A DNA stretch of 64,000 nucleotides from Scytonema hofmannii PCC 7110 (GCF_000346485.2 NZ_KQ976354.1:10312341-10376340); one strand, 5' to 3'. Shown: positions 53,388-61,388, counted from the first letter of the stretch. The notes: a model not told the origin generated them from the sequence alone. Numbers and translations are program-made.

Positions 53388-54533
53388 ATGAAGCCATTCA
53401 AATTACGCTCCTTCGCTTTTCACCTTCACCGCTACATCGGGTTAGCCGTGGGACTGCTGTTAATCATCGTAGGCTTAACAGGTAGCCTGCTGGTATTTTC
53501 CGATGAAATCGACCATTTTCTGCTTCGTCGTCAAATTGGGCACATTCTCCCCTCTGGGCAAAGGATGTCCATTGAATCCGTGCTAGATAAGGTCAAAGCG
53601 GCTTACAGCGACCAGCCAGATATCAAAGCTACTTTTATCAGCACAATACCAGAACCGGATGCCCCTTACCAAATCTTCCTTAGCTCCCCTAAAGGCAATC
53701 GCACAGAAGTCAATGTCAATCCTTATACGGGTACAATCATGGGCAGTCGCAACAGCGATCGCACCTTCAGAACACTCGCAATCAAACTACACTACCAACT
53801 TCTGGCTGGCGAAACCGGAAGCCAAATTCTTGGGGTAGTCGCACTTTTACTATTCATCCTCAGTATTACAGGTATTATTCTCTGGCCTGGTTGGCGAAGG
53901 CTAATTTCTGGTTTCAAAATCAAGCTTGATGCACACCCCAAGCGAGGTAACTTTGACATCCATAAAGTCGTAGGAATTATTGCAGCTGTTTTCTTGGGAT
54001 TGACGGGGTTCACTGGATTTTGTTGGAATTTCTATGATTTCGCCAAACCTGTCATCTTTGCTGTAACCTTCACTCCCAATCTACCCAACCCTGTTTCCAT
54101 TCCCATTAAAGGCTCTTCTGGGCTAAAACTTACACAATTGCTGCAAAAATCAGATATGGCATTACCAGATGCAGTCACGACTTATATCGTCCTGCCAACA
54201 AAACCAGAAGATGCTCTTAGAGTGGGGAAAAAATTCCCCCAAGAAAGCTGGAAATACGGTTACAGCCAGGTTTATCTAGATCGGTACACGGGTGAAATAG
54301 TTCGGTTAAAGAACGCACTTAAACAATCTCTGGGCGACAAAATTTTGGACTTGTTTATACCATTGCACTTTGGTACTTTTGGCGGTTTACCAACTCGTAT
54401 TCTTTACGTCTTTGTTGGTCTTGCACCACTGATTCTGTTCATCACTGGCTTTGTAATGTGGCGGTATCGTTACCTTGCAAAACCAAGTAGTCTTAATCCT
54501 GCGGTAGAACTATCAGAGCAAAGTCGAACTTAA
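53388..54533 (+). CDS. PepSY-associated transmembrane protein (putative ferric-siderophore reductase)
   Basis: About 381 residues from the ATG at 53388; an in-frame TTG lies five codons earlier. It has a first membrane segment with the family motif HLHRYIGLAVGLLLIIVGLTGSLLVF, a periplasmic PepSY-like domain with VNPYTGTIMG, a second segment (LGVVALLLFILSITGIILW), a third (VVGIIAAVFLGLTGFTGFCWNFY), another PepSY-like repeat (VYLDRYTGEIV), and a last segment (FVGLAPLILFITGFVMW). Conserved His in HLHRYIG, IKLHYQL and PLHFGTFGG could bind heme. Such proteins commonly follow siderophore receptors and are thought to reduce or process ferric-siderophore in the periplasm. The gap to the receptor gene is 54 bp. 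Confidence 0.88.
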   Translation: MKPFKLRSFAFHLHRYIGLAVGLLLIIVGLTGSLLVFSDEIDHFLLRRQIGHILPSGQRMSIESVLDKVKAAYSDQPDIKATFISTIPEPDAPYQIFLSSPKGNRTEVNVNPYTGTIMGSRNSDRTFRTLAIKLHYQLLAGETGSQILGVVALLLFILSITGIILWPGWRRLISGFKIKLDAHPKRGNFDIHKVVGIIAAVFLGLTGFTGFCWNFYDFAKPVIFAVTFTPNLPNPVSIPIKGSSGLKLTQLLQKSDMALPDAVTTYIVLPTKPEDALRVGKKFPQESWKYGYSQVYLDRYTGEIVRLKNALKQSLGDKILDLFIPLHFGTFGGLPTRILYVFVGLAPLILFITGFVMWRYRYLAKPSSLNPAVELSEQSRT

Positions 54534-54659
54534 CTAACAACTGAATCTGCCCAAATCTATGTTTTTTCAGAATGAATTTGTCAAAAAAGTTATGTCTAAT
54601 ATGTCTAAAGAATGTTTGAGTTCGTTTACATTCTCCTAATAAATTCCAGAAACTAAAAT

Positions 54660-56759
54660 ATGGTTCATTTACACAAAGCTTTCCAAAAAAAATCATTCCG
54701 ACTCTTATCATTTGTAATTGGTCTTGTCTTTGCTTTAGTTATGGGGTGCCAAACTTCCGCACAAGTAGCAACATCCACGGAAATACTCTGGGATACTTAT
54801 GGCATACCCCACATATATGGTAAGGATGAAGCAAGTGCATTTCAAGCCTTCGGGTGGGCGCAAATGCAAAGCCACGGGAACTTGCTTTTGCGTCTATACG
54901 GTCAAGCACGGGGACGTGCTGCTGAGTACTGGGGAGAAAAATATTTAGACTCAGACCGTTGGGTACTCACTACAGGAGTGCCAGAACGCGCTCGTTCTTG
55001 GTATAAGGCACAAAGTCCGGCTTTTCGCAGCTATCTCGATGCCTTTGCTGCTGGAATTAATGCCTATGCACGGGAGCATGGTGAAAAACTTGACGATGAG
55101 GTAGAAGTTGTGCTACCAGTTAAAGCCGAAGATGTGATGGCTCACTTACACCGAGTCCTACATTTTACTTTTGTTGCTAACCCACAAGCGGTTGCAGGTA
55201 TCTCCAAGGAAGAATCAAAAGCCGGGTCTAATGGTTGGGCGATCGCTCCCTCGCGTTCTGCAACTGGCAAGGCAATGCTACTTGCAAACCCCCACTTACC
55301 TTGGTCAGATTTATTCTTATGGTACGAAGCGCAAATGACTGCTCCGGGTCTTGATGCCTATGGAGCAACACTTGTTGGAATTCCCGTGTTAGCGATCGCA
55401 TTCAACGATAATTTGGGCTGGACTCACACCGTCAATACTCACGATGGCTGGGATGCTTACGAACTCAAACTGGCTGACAATGGTTATAGTTTTGATGGCA
55501 AAATTCGTCCCTTTAAAACAACAACCCTTTCGGTAAAGGTAAAACAAAAAGACGGCACGTTGAGCGACCAACCCCTAGTCGTCAAACAGTCTATTCACGG
55601 ACCCGTGGTGTCAGAGAAAGACGGCAAAGCTGTGGCGCTACGCGTTGTTGGTCTTGATCGACCTGGTGTGTTAGAGCAGTGGTGGGATATGGCACGTTCT
55701 CAGAACTTAAAACAATTTGAAACTGCACTCGGACGCCTGCAATTGCCAATGTTCACCGTCATGTACGCAGATAAAGACGGACATATCATGCACCTGTTTA
55801 ACGGTCAAGTTCCAATTCGCCAAAAGGGCGATTTTGAATATTGGCAAGGAATTATTCCCGGTGACACTTCTAAAACGTTATGGACAAAAATTCATCCCTA
55901 CAAAGATTTACCACGCATTGTTGACCCGCAAAGTGGCTGGTTACAAAACGCCAATGACCCACCATGGACAACAACATTTCCCACCGCTATTAAAGCAGAT
56001 AATTACCCATCTTACATGGCACCTCGTTTCATGGACTTTCGATCGCAACGCTCAACCCGGATGCTCTTTGAGGATGACAAAATCACTTTCAATGAAATGG
56101 TGGAATACAAACATTCGACTCGCATGGAACTGGCAGATCGTATATTGGATGACCTAGTCCCTGCAGCCCAAAAACAAGGAAGTGAATTAGCACGACGAGC
56201 AGCTGATGTCCTAGACGCATGGGATCGACAAGCAGATGCAGATAGCAAAGGTGCAGTCCTTTTCGCGGCTTGGGCAGAACAAATAGACTGGGATAAAGCC
56301 TTTACCAAACCTTGGAATGAAAACTCTCCACTCACCACTCCAGACGGTTTAGCCGATCCCAAGAGTGCAATTGCAACACTAGAAGTTGTTGCTGCCAAAG
56401 TGGAAAAGACATACGGGGCGCTAGATGTAGCTTGGGGAGATGTTTTTCGGTTGCTAGTCAGTAACAAGAATTTGCCTGCTAATGGTGGTTCGGGAAGTCT
56501 TGGTATTTTCCGCGTTCTCAATTTTGCGCCTGCTTCACAAGATCGTTTCCAAGCAGTCGCAGGTGATTCCTTTGTCGCTGCCATTGAGTTTTCTCAACCA
56601 GTAAAAGCAATGGCACTCACTAGCTACGGCAATGCCACACAACCAGGTTCACCTCATGTTGGAGACCAATTGCCAATGTTTGTAAATAAACAATTGCGCC
56701 CAGTGTGGCGCGATCGTCAAGACATCCTTACCCATTTAGAAGAACGCAAGATGTTTTGA
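54660..56759 (+). CDS. Penicillin acylase-family Ntn hydrolase, predicted lipoprotein
   Basis: A 699-residue N-terminal-nucleophile amidase of the penicillin G acylase / AHL acylase / PvdQ family. The N-terminus is a lipoprotein signal ending at Cys30 (ALVMGC), so the enzyme should be anchored facing the periplasm. The alpha chain has DTYGIPHIYG; the autocatalytic site and beta-chain nucleophile is Ser190 (AGSNGWAIAPSRS), followed by NPHLPW, GIPVLAIAFND, LGWTHTVNTHD, and a late NQ-type region around VAGDSFVAAIEF. Family members cleave acyl amides: penicillins, homoserine lactones, or, for PvdQ, the fatty acyl group of the pyoverdine precursor. Next to a receptor/PepSY pair and an N-acylating NRPS-PKS cluster, removal of a fatty acyl group is an attractive but unproven role. 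Confidence 0.88.
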   Translation: MVHLHKAFQKKSFRLLSFVIGLVFALVMGCQTSAQVATSTEILWDTYGIPHIYGKDEASAFQAFGWAQMQSHGNLLLRLYGQARGRAAEYWGEKYLDSDRWVLTTGVPERARSWYKAQSPAFRSYLDAFAAGINAYAREHGEKLDDEVEVVLPVKAEDVMAHLHRVLHFTFVANPQAVAGISKEESKAGSNGWAIAPSRSATGKAMLLANPHLPWSDLFLWYEAQMTAPGLDAYGATLVGIPVLAIAFNDNLGWTHTVNTHDGWDAYELKLADNGYSFDGKIRPFKTTTLSVKVKQKDGTLSDQPLVVKQSIHGPVVSEKDGKAVALRVVGLDRPGVLEQWWDMARSQNLKQFETALGRLQLPMFTVMYADKDGHIMHLFNGQVPIRQKGDFEYWQGIIPGDTSKTLWTKIHPYKDLPRIVDPQSGWLQNANDPPWTTTFPTAIKADNYPSYMAPRFMDFRSQRSTRMLFEDDKITFNEMVEYKHSTRMELADRILDDLVPAAQKQGSELARRAADVLDAWDRQADADSKGAVLFAAWAEQIDWDKAFTKPWNENSPLTTPDGLADPKSAIATLEVVAAKVEKTYGALDVAWGDVFRLLVSNKNLPANGGSGSLGIFRVLNFAPASQDRFQAVAGDSFVAAIEFSQPVKAMALTSYGNATQPGSPHVGDQLPMFVNKQLRPVWRDRQDILTHLEERKMF

Positions 56760-56799
56760 ATAGGACATTGACTTTGGTCAATTTGGATAAGCGAAAATT

Positions 56800-56833
56800 A
56801 GAAACCGGGTAACTCCTGCGAAACCTGGTTTCT
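56800..56833. terminator. Hairpin downstream of the acylase gene
   Basis: AGAAACCGGGT (56800-56810) pairs with ACCTGGTTTCT (56823-56833), eleven pairs including one G-U, with a 12-nt loop, 41 bp after the acylase stop. No U-run follows. GAAACCGGGTTTC-type hairpins recur between cyanobacterial genes; it may end or stabilise the receptor operon transcript. Confidence 0.5.
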
Positions 56834-56899
56834 GGCAACTCATCCCTTGATACCTATAAAACTAAGCACTTTCTGCCAGAAGATTACTTATTAAAAAAC

Positions 56900-56925
56900 C
56901 GCCAAGACGCCAAGGACGCCAAGAA
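56900..56925. repeat. Three tandem CGCCAAG units
   Basis: CGCCAAGA, CGCCAAGGA and CGCCAAGAA follow one another. It is a short degenerate direct repeat of a type I recognise as dispersed in Nostocales intergenic DNA. It lies just outside the left end of the IS element. Confidence 0.55.
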
Positions 56926-56959
56926 AAAGAAAGGTGATTGGGAGGGATTTTACAAACTA

Positions 56960-57100
56960 CGTTTGAGTTCTCCCTCGGTTGAAACACGAGGGATTCTAAA
57001 TGGATGTTGCTACGTGGTCTAAAGACGCACTTCGCAACGAATTGCGAAATGAATTCTTTAGATCGCGGAACAAGTCATACCGATGTGGCAGACTCAAAAC
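56960..57100 (-). ncRNA. Candidate omega-RNA (TnpB guide RNA) region
   Basis: TnpB guide RNAs are made from the 3' end of tnpB and the adjacent transposon end. Here the hairpin CCCTCG...CGAGGG lies 4 bases beyond the tnpB stop on the minus strand, where the scaffold's last hairpin is expected. The guide would then come from flanking DNA below about 56960. Boundaries are inferred from family knowledge only. Confidence 0.35.
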
Positions 57101-58384
57101 TGCCCTACCCACCTTAACTAAGACAAGTCCTAGCTGTGTGGCTACTTTACGCATGATGTTGGCTGCGCCGTTGCAGTCAGCATTGATTACAAAACCAAGA
57201 AAGGTTTTGTAAAGACCACGTTCAATTCTTTCACCTGATGGCTTCCATCCGTTGGGTTTCTCACCAAATGTAGGTAGCAAGTCATCATCAAGAAATGAAC
57301 TCTTGGATGTGTAGCTCTCTTCGGTAATTGTTAAAACAATTCCGTACTCTGGACAAAGTTGTTTAAGACGTTCAATCAATCTACCCGTTGGAATGGGTAC
57401 AAAATTTTGATTGCCACGCTTGCCCATATCAGAACCATTCTTCTGTCCCTCATTCCAACCAATAATAAGATTTCCCACACCATCAGCGAGGCATCGATTA
57501 ATAATAAACCTAGCTGCTTTATTAATGGCATCTCTCATCTGGTTATTGCGTTTGCGTTGAATCCTATCAAGGTTAGAGTCCCAGTAAAAATCTGACTTCC
57601 CTTGCTTATATTTGGCAACAAGACGGCAGTAACCCTGATTCATTGAACGTAACTTTCTACCATCAATAATTAAGCTCTGCCCAAGTGTTGAAACACCTGT
57701 TAACCAATTATTTCCACCGTGGTCAAAACTCCAAGCTTGCGTGTAAACAAGATTGGGATTCATCTCCATTATTTGCTTGCCATCATCAATTACCCAATTA
57801 ATCCAAAACTGACCGTAACAAGGACGAACTGTCACTTCCTTCACCCAATCTGAATCAATGAATTCTGGTAATGGTAAAGCAATTTCAGCTAACAAATGTG
57901 GTTTAGTTTCTCTACTAATCGAAGGATAAAAACAACCATTTTTGTAAGTAAGTGCTTGCCTTGGGAACGTAACTGCCGCCAGTCCACCGCTTTTTCTATA
58001 TTGTGGTAACGATGGTTTATCAACCTCACCTCTGTAATAAGCATTAACAAGTCCGTTGTAAGAAGTAATTGACTCACCAATAGATTTCAATGTTTGCTGT
58101 GCAGCCTGTGCAGCCAAAGCCTTGTAATGTGGATTGTCTTTGAGAATTTTATCAAGTTCTGGATAAGTAGTATTGCATCTGTAGGTTTTCCATCCGTGGC
58201 GTAATTCATCACCTTTCCAGTAGGTCGTGAAAGCATTACCCGACTCTTCAAGTCTTGAATAATGAGTTTGACGAACATGATAAAGAGCGCAATTAATCAA
58301 ACTGTTAGCGTGTTGGCACTGGTCTAGCCAAAACGCTTGTTCAATATCTGTAAACCTTGCTTTAACTGGTAAAGTTTTGTACAC
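56996..58384 (-). CDS. tnpB: TnpB-family RNA-guided nuclease of IS605-type element
   Basis: A 462-residue TnpB with a GTG start. The RuvC-like first acidic motif is SFDHGGNN and the last is NADCNGAANIMRK. The expected middle motif region reads LIIGWNEGQKNG, with no Glu at the canonical place, followed by a MGKRGNQNFVPIPTGRL stretch and TEESYTSKSSFLDDD. This matches a TnpB subgroup in which the zinc-finger cysteines are absent and the catalytic Glu appears relocated, probably into EESYTSK. TnpB cuts DNA guided by RNA from the transposon end and helps the element persist. The frame is intact. It is divergent from tnpA over a 180-bp spacer. Confidence 0.9.
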   Translation of the reverse strand: MYKTLPVKARFTDIEQAFWLDQCQHANSLINCALYHVRQTHYSRLEESGNAFTTYWKGDELRHGWKTYRCNTTYPELDKILKDNPHYKALAAQAAQQTLKSIGESITSYNGLVNAYYRGEVDKPSLPQYRKSGGLAAVTFPRQALTYKNGCFYPSISRETKPHLLAEIALPLPEFIDSDWVKEVTVRPCYGQFWINWVIDDGKQIMEMNPNLVYTQAWSFDHGGNNWLTGVSTLGQSLIIDGRKLRSMNQGYCRLVAKYKQGKSDFYWDSNLDRIQRKRNNQMRDAINKAARFIINRCLADGVGNLIIGWNEGQKNGSDMGKRGNQNFVPIPTGRLIERLKQLCPEYGIVLTITEESYTSKSSFLDDDLLPTFGEKPNGWKPSGERIERGLYKTFLGFVINADCNGAANIMRKVATQLGLVLVKVGRAVLSLPHRYDLFRDLKNSFRNSLRSASLDHVATSI

Positions 58385-58408
58385 CTTGTCACGGGGGTCT
58401 TACACGTA

Positions 58409-58486
58409 CAAAAATGGGGCAGCCTTAAAAACAAATTGTTCATCTGTATTAGGGATTGCAACCTCAGGAAGGCTGCCCCATTTTTG
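58409..58486. repeat. Perfect 18-bp inverted repeat in the tnpB-tnpA spacer
   Basis: CAAAAATGGGGCAGCCTT (58409-58426) and AAGGCTGCCCCATTTTTG (58469-58486) pair without mismatch around 42 nt. It is between the divergent transposase genes, a place for shared control of both promoters. RNA from either strand could fold into it. No T-run follows, so it is not a classical terminator. Confidence 0.8.
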
Positions 58487-58564
58487 AGGGGACAATGCGT
58501 CGTCATCACCTCCTGTCGTTTATTATATTAGTTACTACATATAAAGTCAACAATACTCCGGAAA

Positions 58565-58978
58565 ATGGCAAAGCTCTCAAAAGAAGACCATGACTACAGA
58601 AGAACGGAGAATTCCGTGTCCTCAATCAATTATCATTTTGTATTTGTACCAAAACGACGAAGACCCGTATTGGTCACCGATGTGGCAAGAAGACTGCAAG
58701 AAATTATTTTTGAACTAGTGCAAGAACACAACTGGAGACTCATTGCATTAGAAATTCAACCCGACCACGTGCATATGTTTATTAATGCACCTACAGATGA
58801 AGCGCCTTCACAGATTGCTAAATGGGTTAAAGGTAGAGCATCCCATCATCTAAGAAAAGAATTTCCAGAACTTTTAAAACTACCTGCTTTGTGGACTCCA
58901 ACCTACTTTGTAGCGTCAACAGGTCAAGTTAGCACAGAGGTAGTTAAAAAGTACATTGAGAACCAGCGTGGGAAGTGA
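58565..58978 (+). CDS. tnpA: TnpA-family HUH Y1 transposase (IS200/IS605)
   Basis: A 137-residue REP/IS200-type transposase. The HUH pair is His68 and His70 (QPDHVHMFI) and the nucleophile is Tyr130 (VVKKYIENQ). INYHFVFVPKRRR at the N-terminus and LWTPTYFVASTGQVS are family blocks. It cuts and joins single-stranded transposon ends at their hairpins. The frame is complete, so the element may still be mobile. A perfect CAACAGGTT/AACCTGTTG hairpin (58981-59000) directly follows the stop and may end the transcript. Confidence 0.95.
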   Translation: MAKLSKEDHDYRRTENSVSSINYHFVFVPKRRRPVLVTDVARRLQEIIFELVQEHNWRLIALEIQPDHVHMFINAPTDEAPSQIAKWVKGRASHHLRKEFPELLKLPALWTPTYFVASTGQVSTEVVKKYIENQRGK

Positions 58979-58980
58979 GA

Positions 58981-59000
58981 CAACAGGTTAAAACCTGTTG
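58981..59000 (+). terminator. Hairpin immediately after tnpA
   Basis: CAACAGGTT and AACCTGTTG form a perfect 9-bp stem with a 2-nt loop, two bases after the tnpA stop. There is no strong U-run. It may act as transcript end or as part of the transposon end. Confidence 0.5.
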
Positions 59001-59009
59001 AGTCGGGTT

Positions 59010-60329
59010 TCATCCCCTGGCTGAAGCGCAGGGGTTCTCACCCTCCCATGCTGTTTTGATAGGTAAAGAAGAAACTATTCCTATCCCCCGCATTGCCAAC
59101 AAAGCAGTTCCAAAAGCTGCTTCCGCATTCACAGAACACTCAACAGGTACCTGTAAAAGACGCCCTCTAATAACCCGCCAAACAAGATTTCCCGCACCAC
59201 CCCCAGCCGTATAAACATGAGTTAACTTATCAGCCCCCAAATCCTGCAATAACTCATATCCCCTTGCTTCTATCCGAGCAATGCTTTCTAACAAACCGTG
59301 TAAAAATTCCACCTGACTCTCCGGACGCGGTTCCAATCGCGCAGACAAATTTGGGTCATTAATCGGAAATCTCTCCCCTGGCTTTAATAACGGATAGTAA
59401 TCCAACTGACTTGCTTTGAACCCATCAATCTCTTGACTGAGGCTTTCTAACTCTGCATTAGTAAAAAATTGCTTAAGGACTGCACCTCCCGTATTAGAAG
59501 CCCCTCCCGTCAGCCACAGATCTCCCAAGCGGTGGCTGTAAATTCCGTACCTTGGATCGTCTACACGAATTCGGCTTAACAGTTTCAGTACCAACGTCGA
59601 TCCCAGAGAAGTCACTGCTTCACCTGGAAGTGTTGCACCACTGGCAAGAAAAGCTGCAATACTATCAGTTGTGCCAGCACAAACCAAACAATCGCGACGA
59701 AACCCCAACCCATCTGCAACTTCAGCACGTAATTCTGCAATGGGTGTACCTGGAGCGAGAACTTTTGGTAAATGAACTTTAATTTGTAACTGTTCCAGCC
59801 AATCCGGATATTCTAACTTTTCCACGTCATAACCCAACTTCAATGCATTGTGGTAATCGCTAACACCCAATTGCCCATGTAAAAGAAATGCCAGCCAGTC
59901 TGCTTGATGCAGGAAGTGTGTTGCTTCAGCAAAAGATGGCAATTGTGACATCCATAAAAGTTTGGCAAGGCTAGAAGTCGCACCTAAAACTGTATGATTG
60001 GGAGGGGCTACCGTTTTTAACTCTTCCATCACGATCGCTCCTCGTCCATCGTTGTACAACAGAGGTGTATCCACAGGTTGACCCGTGCTGTCGCATAACA
60101 AGACTGTAGAAGAAGTCCCATTGATAGCGATCGCTCTAACTTTTCGCCTTAATTCCTCTGCAATTTGCTCAAGCAGGTTAAATAAAGCATCTTTCCAGCA
60201 GTTTGTTAGGTCAAAGGCATTTAACATATCAAAAGGATAGCGCCCCTCAAACTGGATACAAGCGTCTTTGTCAATGACTGCAGCCCTTGCACCCGATGTA
60301 CCAAAGTCTATACCCAAATACAAGCTCAT
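59010..60329 (-). CDS. FGGY-family carbohydrate kinase, D-ribulokinase-like; 3' end altered by the IS
   Basis: A 439-residue sugar kinase with the actin-like ATPase fold: LGIDFGTSGARAAVID (phosphate 1), AINGTSSTVLLCD, YNDGR, CAGTTDSIAAFLASG, TSLGSTLVLKLLS (phosphate 2) and YTAGGGAGNLVWR (adenosine). Short length and sequence style fit the cyanobacterial/plant D-ribulose kinase group (SePSK, At2g21370), which phosphorylates D-ribulose; xylulose is the alternative. The last codons, after TAWEG, read through the CCCCTG...CAGGGG hairpin of the IS element and stop inside it (GENPCASARG). So the native C-terminus has been replaced. The ATPase core is complete and the protein may still work. Confidence 0.88.
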   Translation of the reverse strand: MSLYLGIDFGTSGARAAVIDKDACIQFEGRYPFDMLNAFDLTNCWKDALFNLLEQIAEELRRKVRAIAINGTSSTVLLCDSTGQPVDTPLLYNDGRGAIVMEELKTVAPPNHTVLGATSSLAKLLWMSQLPSFAEATHFLHQADWLAFLLHGQLGVSDYHNALKLGYDVEKLEYPDWLEQLQIKVHLPKVLAPGTPIAELRAEVADGLGFRRDCLVCAGTTDSIAAFLASGATLPGEAVTSLGSTLVLKLLSRIRVDDPRYGIYSHRLGDLWLTGGASNTGGAVLKQFFTNAELESLSQEIDGFKASQLDYYPLLKPGERFPINDPNLSARLEPRPESQVEFLHGLLESIARIEARGYELLQDLGADKLTHVYTAGGGAGNLVWRVIRGRLLQVPVECSVNAEAAFGTALLAMRGIGIVSSLPIKTAWEGENPCASARG

Positions 60330-60625
60330 AAGTTATTTTGGATTTTGGATTTTGGATTTTCGATTAACGAATTTTGGATTTTGGATTGAGAAAGCCTTAC
60401 CCGGACTTATTCTTATCTAACTACCTGTTGTATTCCTTTTTTAATTTAATAAGTTTTATTAAATAAGCTTGACATCTTTTGAATTTTTCTAACTTTTGAC
60501 TTTAGATTTTTGACTTTTGACTTGTTTATGTTGCATCTTGTAACAACCTATTCCCCAATCTTCGCAAAACAGTGAAAAGTAGTAAACGAACTGTTCAAAA
60601 TCGTTGAGATTGTGAGGTTTAAACC
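60330..60625. repeat. Intergenic region with ATTTTGG heptamer repeats
   Basis: The spacer between the divergent kinase and psaM genes holds ATTTTGG three times in tandem at 60335-60355, a variant, then twice more at 60371-60384, plus TTTTGACTT-type repeats near 60490-60525. Heptamer repeats like these are typical of filamentous cyanobacteria. Promoters for both genes must lie here, but I could not pick boxes with confidence. Confidence 0.7.
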
Positions 60626-60760
60626 ATGTCGATCCCAAATCTTCTCTATCTCGCCCAAGTAACTAGTATCTCAGATACTCAAGTGTACATCGCACTTGTT
60701 GTCGCGCTTATCCCAGGCGTTCTGGCTTGGCGTTTAGCAGCATCACTTTACGATTCATAA
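60626..60760 (+). CDS. psaM: Photosystem I reaction centre subunit XII (PsaM)
   Basis: A 44-codon gene: the segment ISDTQVYIALVVALIPGVLAWRLA is the conserved PsaM core, a single membrane helix of the photosystem I monomer in the thylakoid. PsaM is normally about 30-31 residues and begins right at MSISDTQ or similar. Here the equivalent position is Thr-Ser, so the only ATG adds 13 residues (MSIPNLLYLAQVT). The C-terminus reads AASLYDS where ATELYK is usual. GAGG lies upstream of the ATG. A structured terminator follows. Confidence 0.92.
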   Translation: MSIPNLLYLAQVTSISDTQVYIALVVALIPGVLAWRLAASLYDS

Positions 60761-60782
60761 CCCTCTTGTAGAAGGTTATTAA

Positions 60783-60868
60783 CCTGGCTTTACGAGTACG
60801 GTTTTTAGGCACTTGCGGCTTGGTGTCATCACAACTGAAAACTGTATCCGTAAAGCCAGGATTTTTTT
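60783..60868 (+). terminator. Long stem-loop and T-run after psaM
   Basis: CCTGGCTTTACG (60783-60794) pairs perfectly with CGTAAAGCCAGG (60849-60860), followed by ATTTTTTT. The 54-nt interior contains further partial pairing (ACGGTTTT with AAAACTGT). This is a good intrinsic terminator for psaM with an unusually long arm-to-arm distance. Confidence 0.75.
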
Positions 60869-60983
60869 ACCAAAATCTCAGTGTACCAAGTTGAAAAAAT
60901 GAAGTAATATGACAGCAAATAAAACTGCAATAAGTGCAGATGCGCTTTTTGTGGTGTAGAGTTACGATTATTTTTTTACTACC

Positions 60984-61388
60984 ATGAATGCTTTTCAACC
61001 GTCTAGACCACCGCTGCAACCAATAGAAAAGCGTCGAGTCACTCCTCGCCCAAAGCGGCGTCTTCGTCAACGCTCTTACCAAGTGATGGCACTGGAAACC
61101 ACAGCAAAGATTGGGGTTAATATTGTCATATCAGCAGCTGCTATTTCCGCCCTAATTCAGCTTTTGCCTTATCACTGGTCGCAGCAAGAAAAGCTAAGAG
61201 CTATCCGCGTTGATGTGCAGCAGGTGGAAGGACGGGTTTATGATTTGCAGGCTGAATTTAGTCGGAACTTTGACCCACGCCAAACTCAAAGAATTATGCA
61301 AGAAGAGGGCTACCGATTTGACCCTTCTCAGCGTCAGGTCGTGTTCCCCAAAAATAGGACAGAAGTGGAACAATCAGAATCAGATTAA
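60984..61388 (+). CDS. Conserved cyanobacterial bitopic membrane protein, function unknown
   Basis: A 134-residue protein I recognise only as a conserved cyanobacterial type. It has a proline- and arginine-rich basic N-terminus (about 1-33, cytoplasmic by the positive-inside rule), one membrane segment at about 41-62 (AKIGVNIVISAAAISALIQLL), then a charged, probably coiled-coil stretch (QEKLRAIRVDVQQVEGRVYDLQ) and a polar tail. The layout (short basic tail, one helix, coiled coil) recalls FtsL/DivIC-type divisome proteins, but there is no sequence motif to claim that. It lies 33 bp upstream of the peroxiredoxin gene in the same direction. Confidence 0.75.
   Translation: MNAFQPSRPPLQPIEKRRVTPRPKRRLRQRSYQVMALETTAKIGVNIVISAAAISALIQLLPYHWSQQEKLRAIRVDVQQVEGRVYDLQAEFSRNFDPRQTQRIMQEEGYRFDPSQRQVVFPKNRTEVEQSESD

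Larger units (their letters stand above)
56960..59040. mobile_element. IS200/IS605-family element with divergent tnpB and tnpA
   Basis: The element carries tnpB (minus) and tnpA (plus) reading outward, and each outer end has a small hairpin: CCCTCG...CGAGGG at 56972-56992 and CCCCTG...CAGGGG at 59014-59034. This subterminal-hairpin arrangement without inverted-repeat ends or target duplication is that of single-strand (HUH) transposons. Exact borders are not determined; the given limits are within about 20 bp. The right end runs into the 3' end of the kinase gene. Confidence 0.85.

Noticed and set aside
55717-56157. A 146-codon plus-strand frame inside the acylase gene
   Set aside because: Shifted frame of a strong coding region; the amino acid composition (Cys, His, Gln clusters) is that of out-of-frame translation.
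56012-56584. A 190-codon open frame on the minus strand within the acylase gene
   Set aside because: It lies fully antisense to a gene with clear family motifs, has a low-complexity Ser/Ala/Arg composition and no recognisable domain.
58440-58465. CRISPR-repeat-like text (GGGATTGCAAC) in the IS spacer
   Set aside because: Only one copy, no spacer periodicity and no cas gene nearby.
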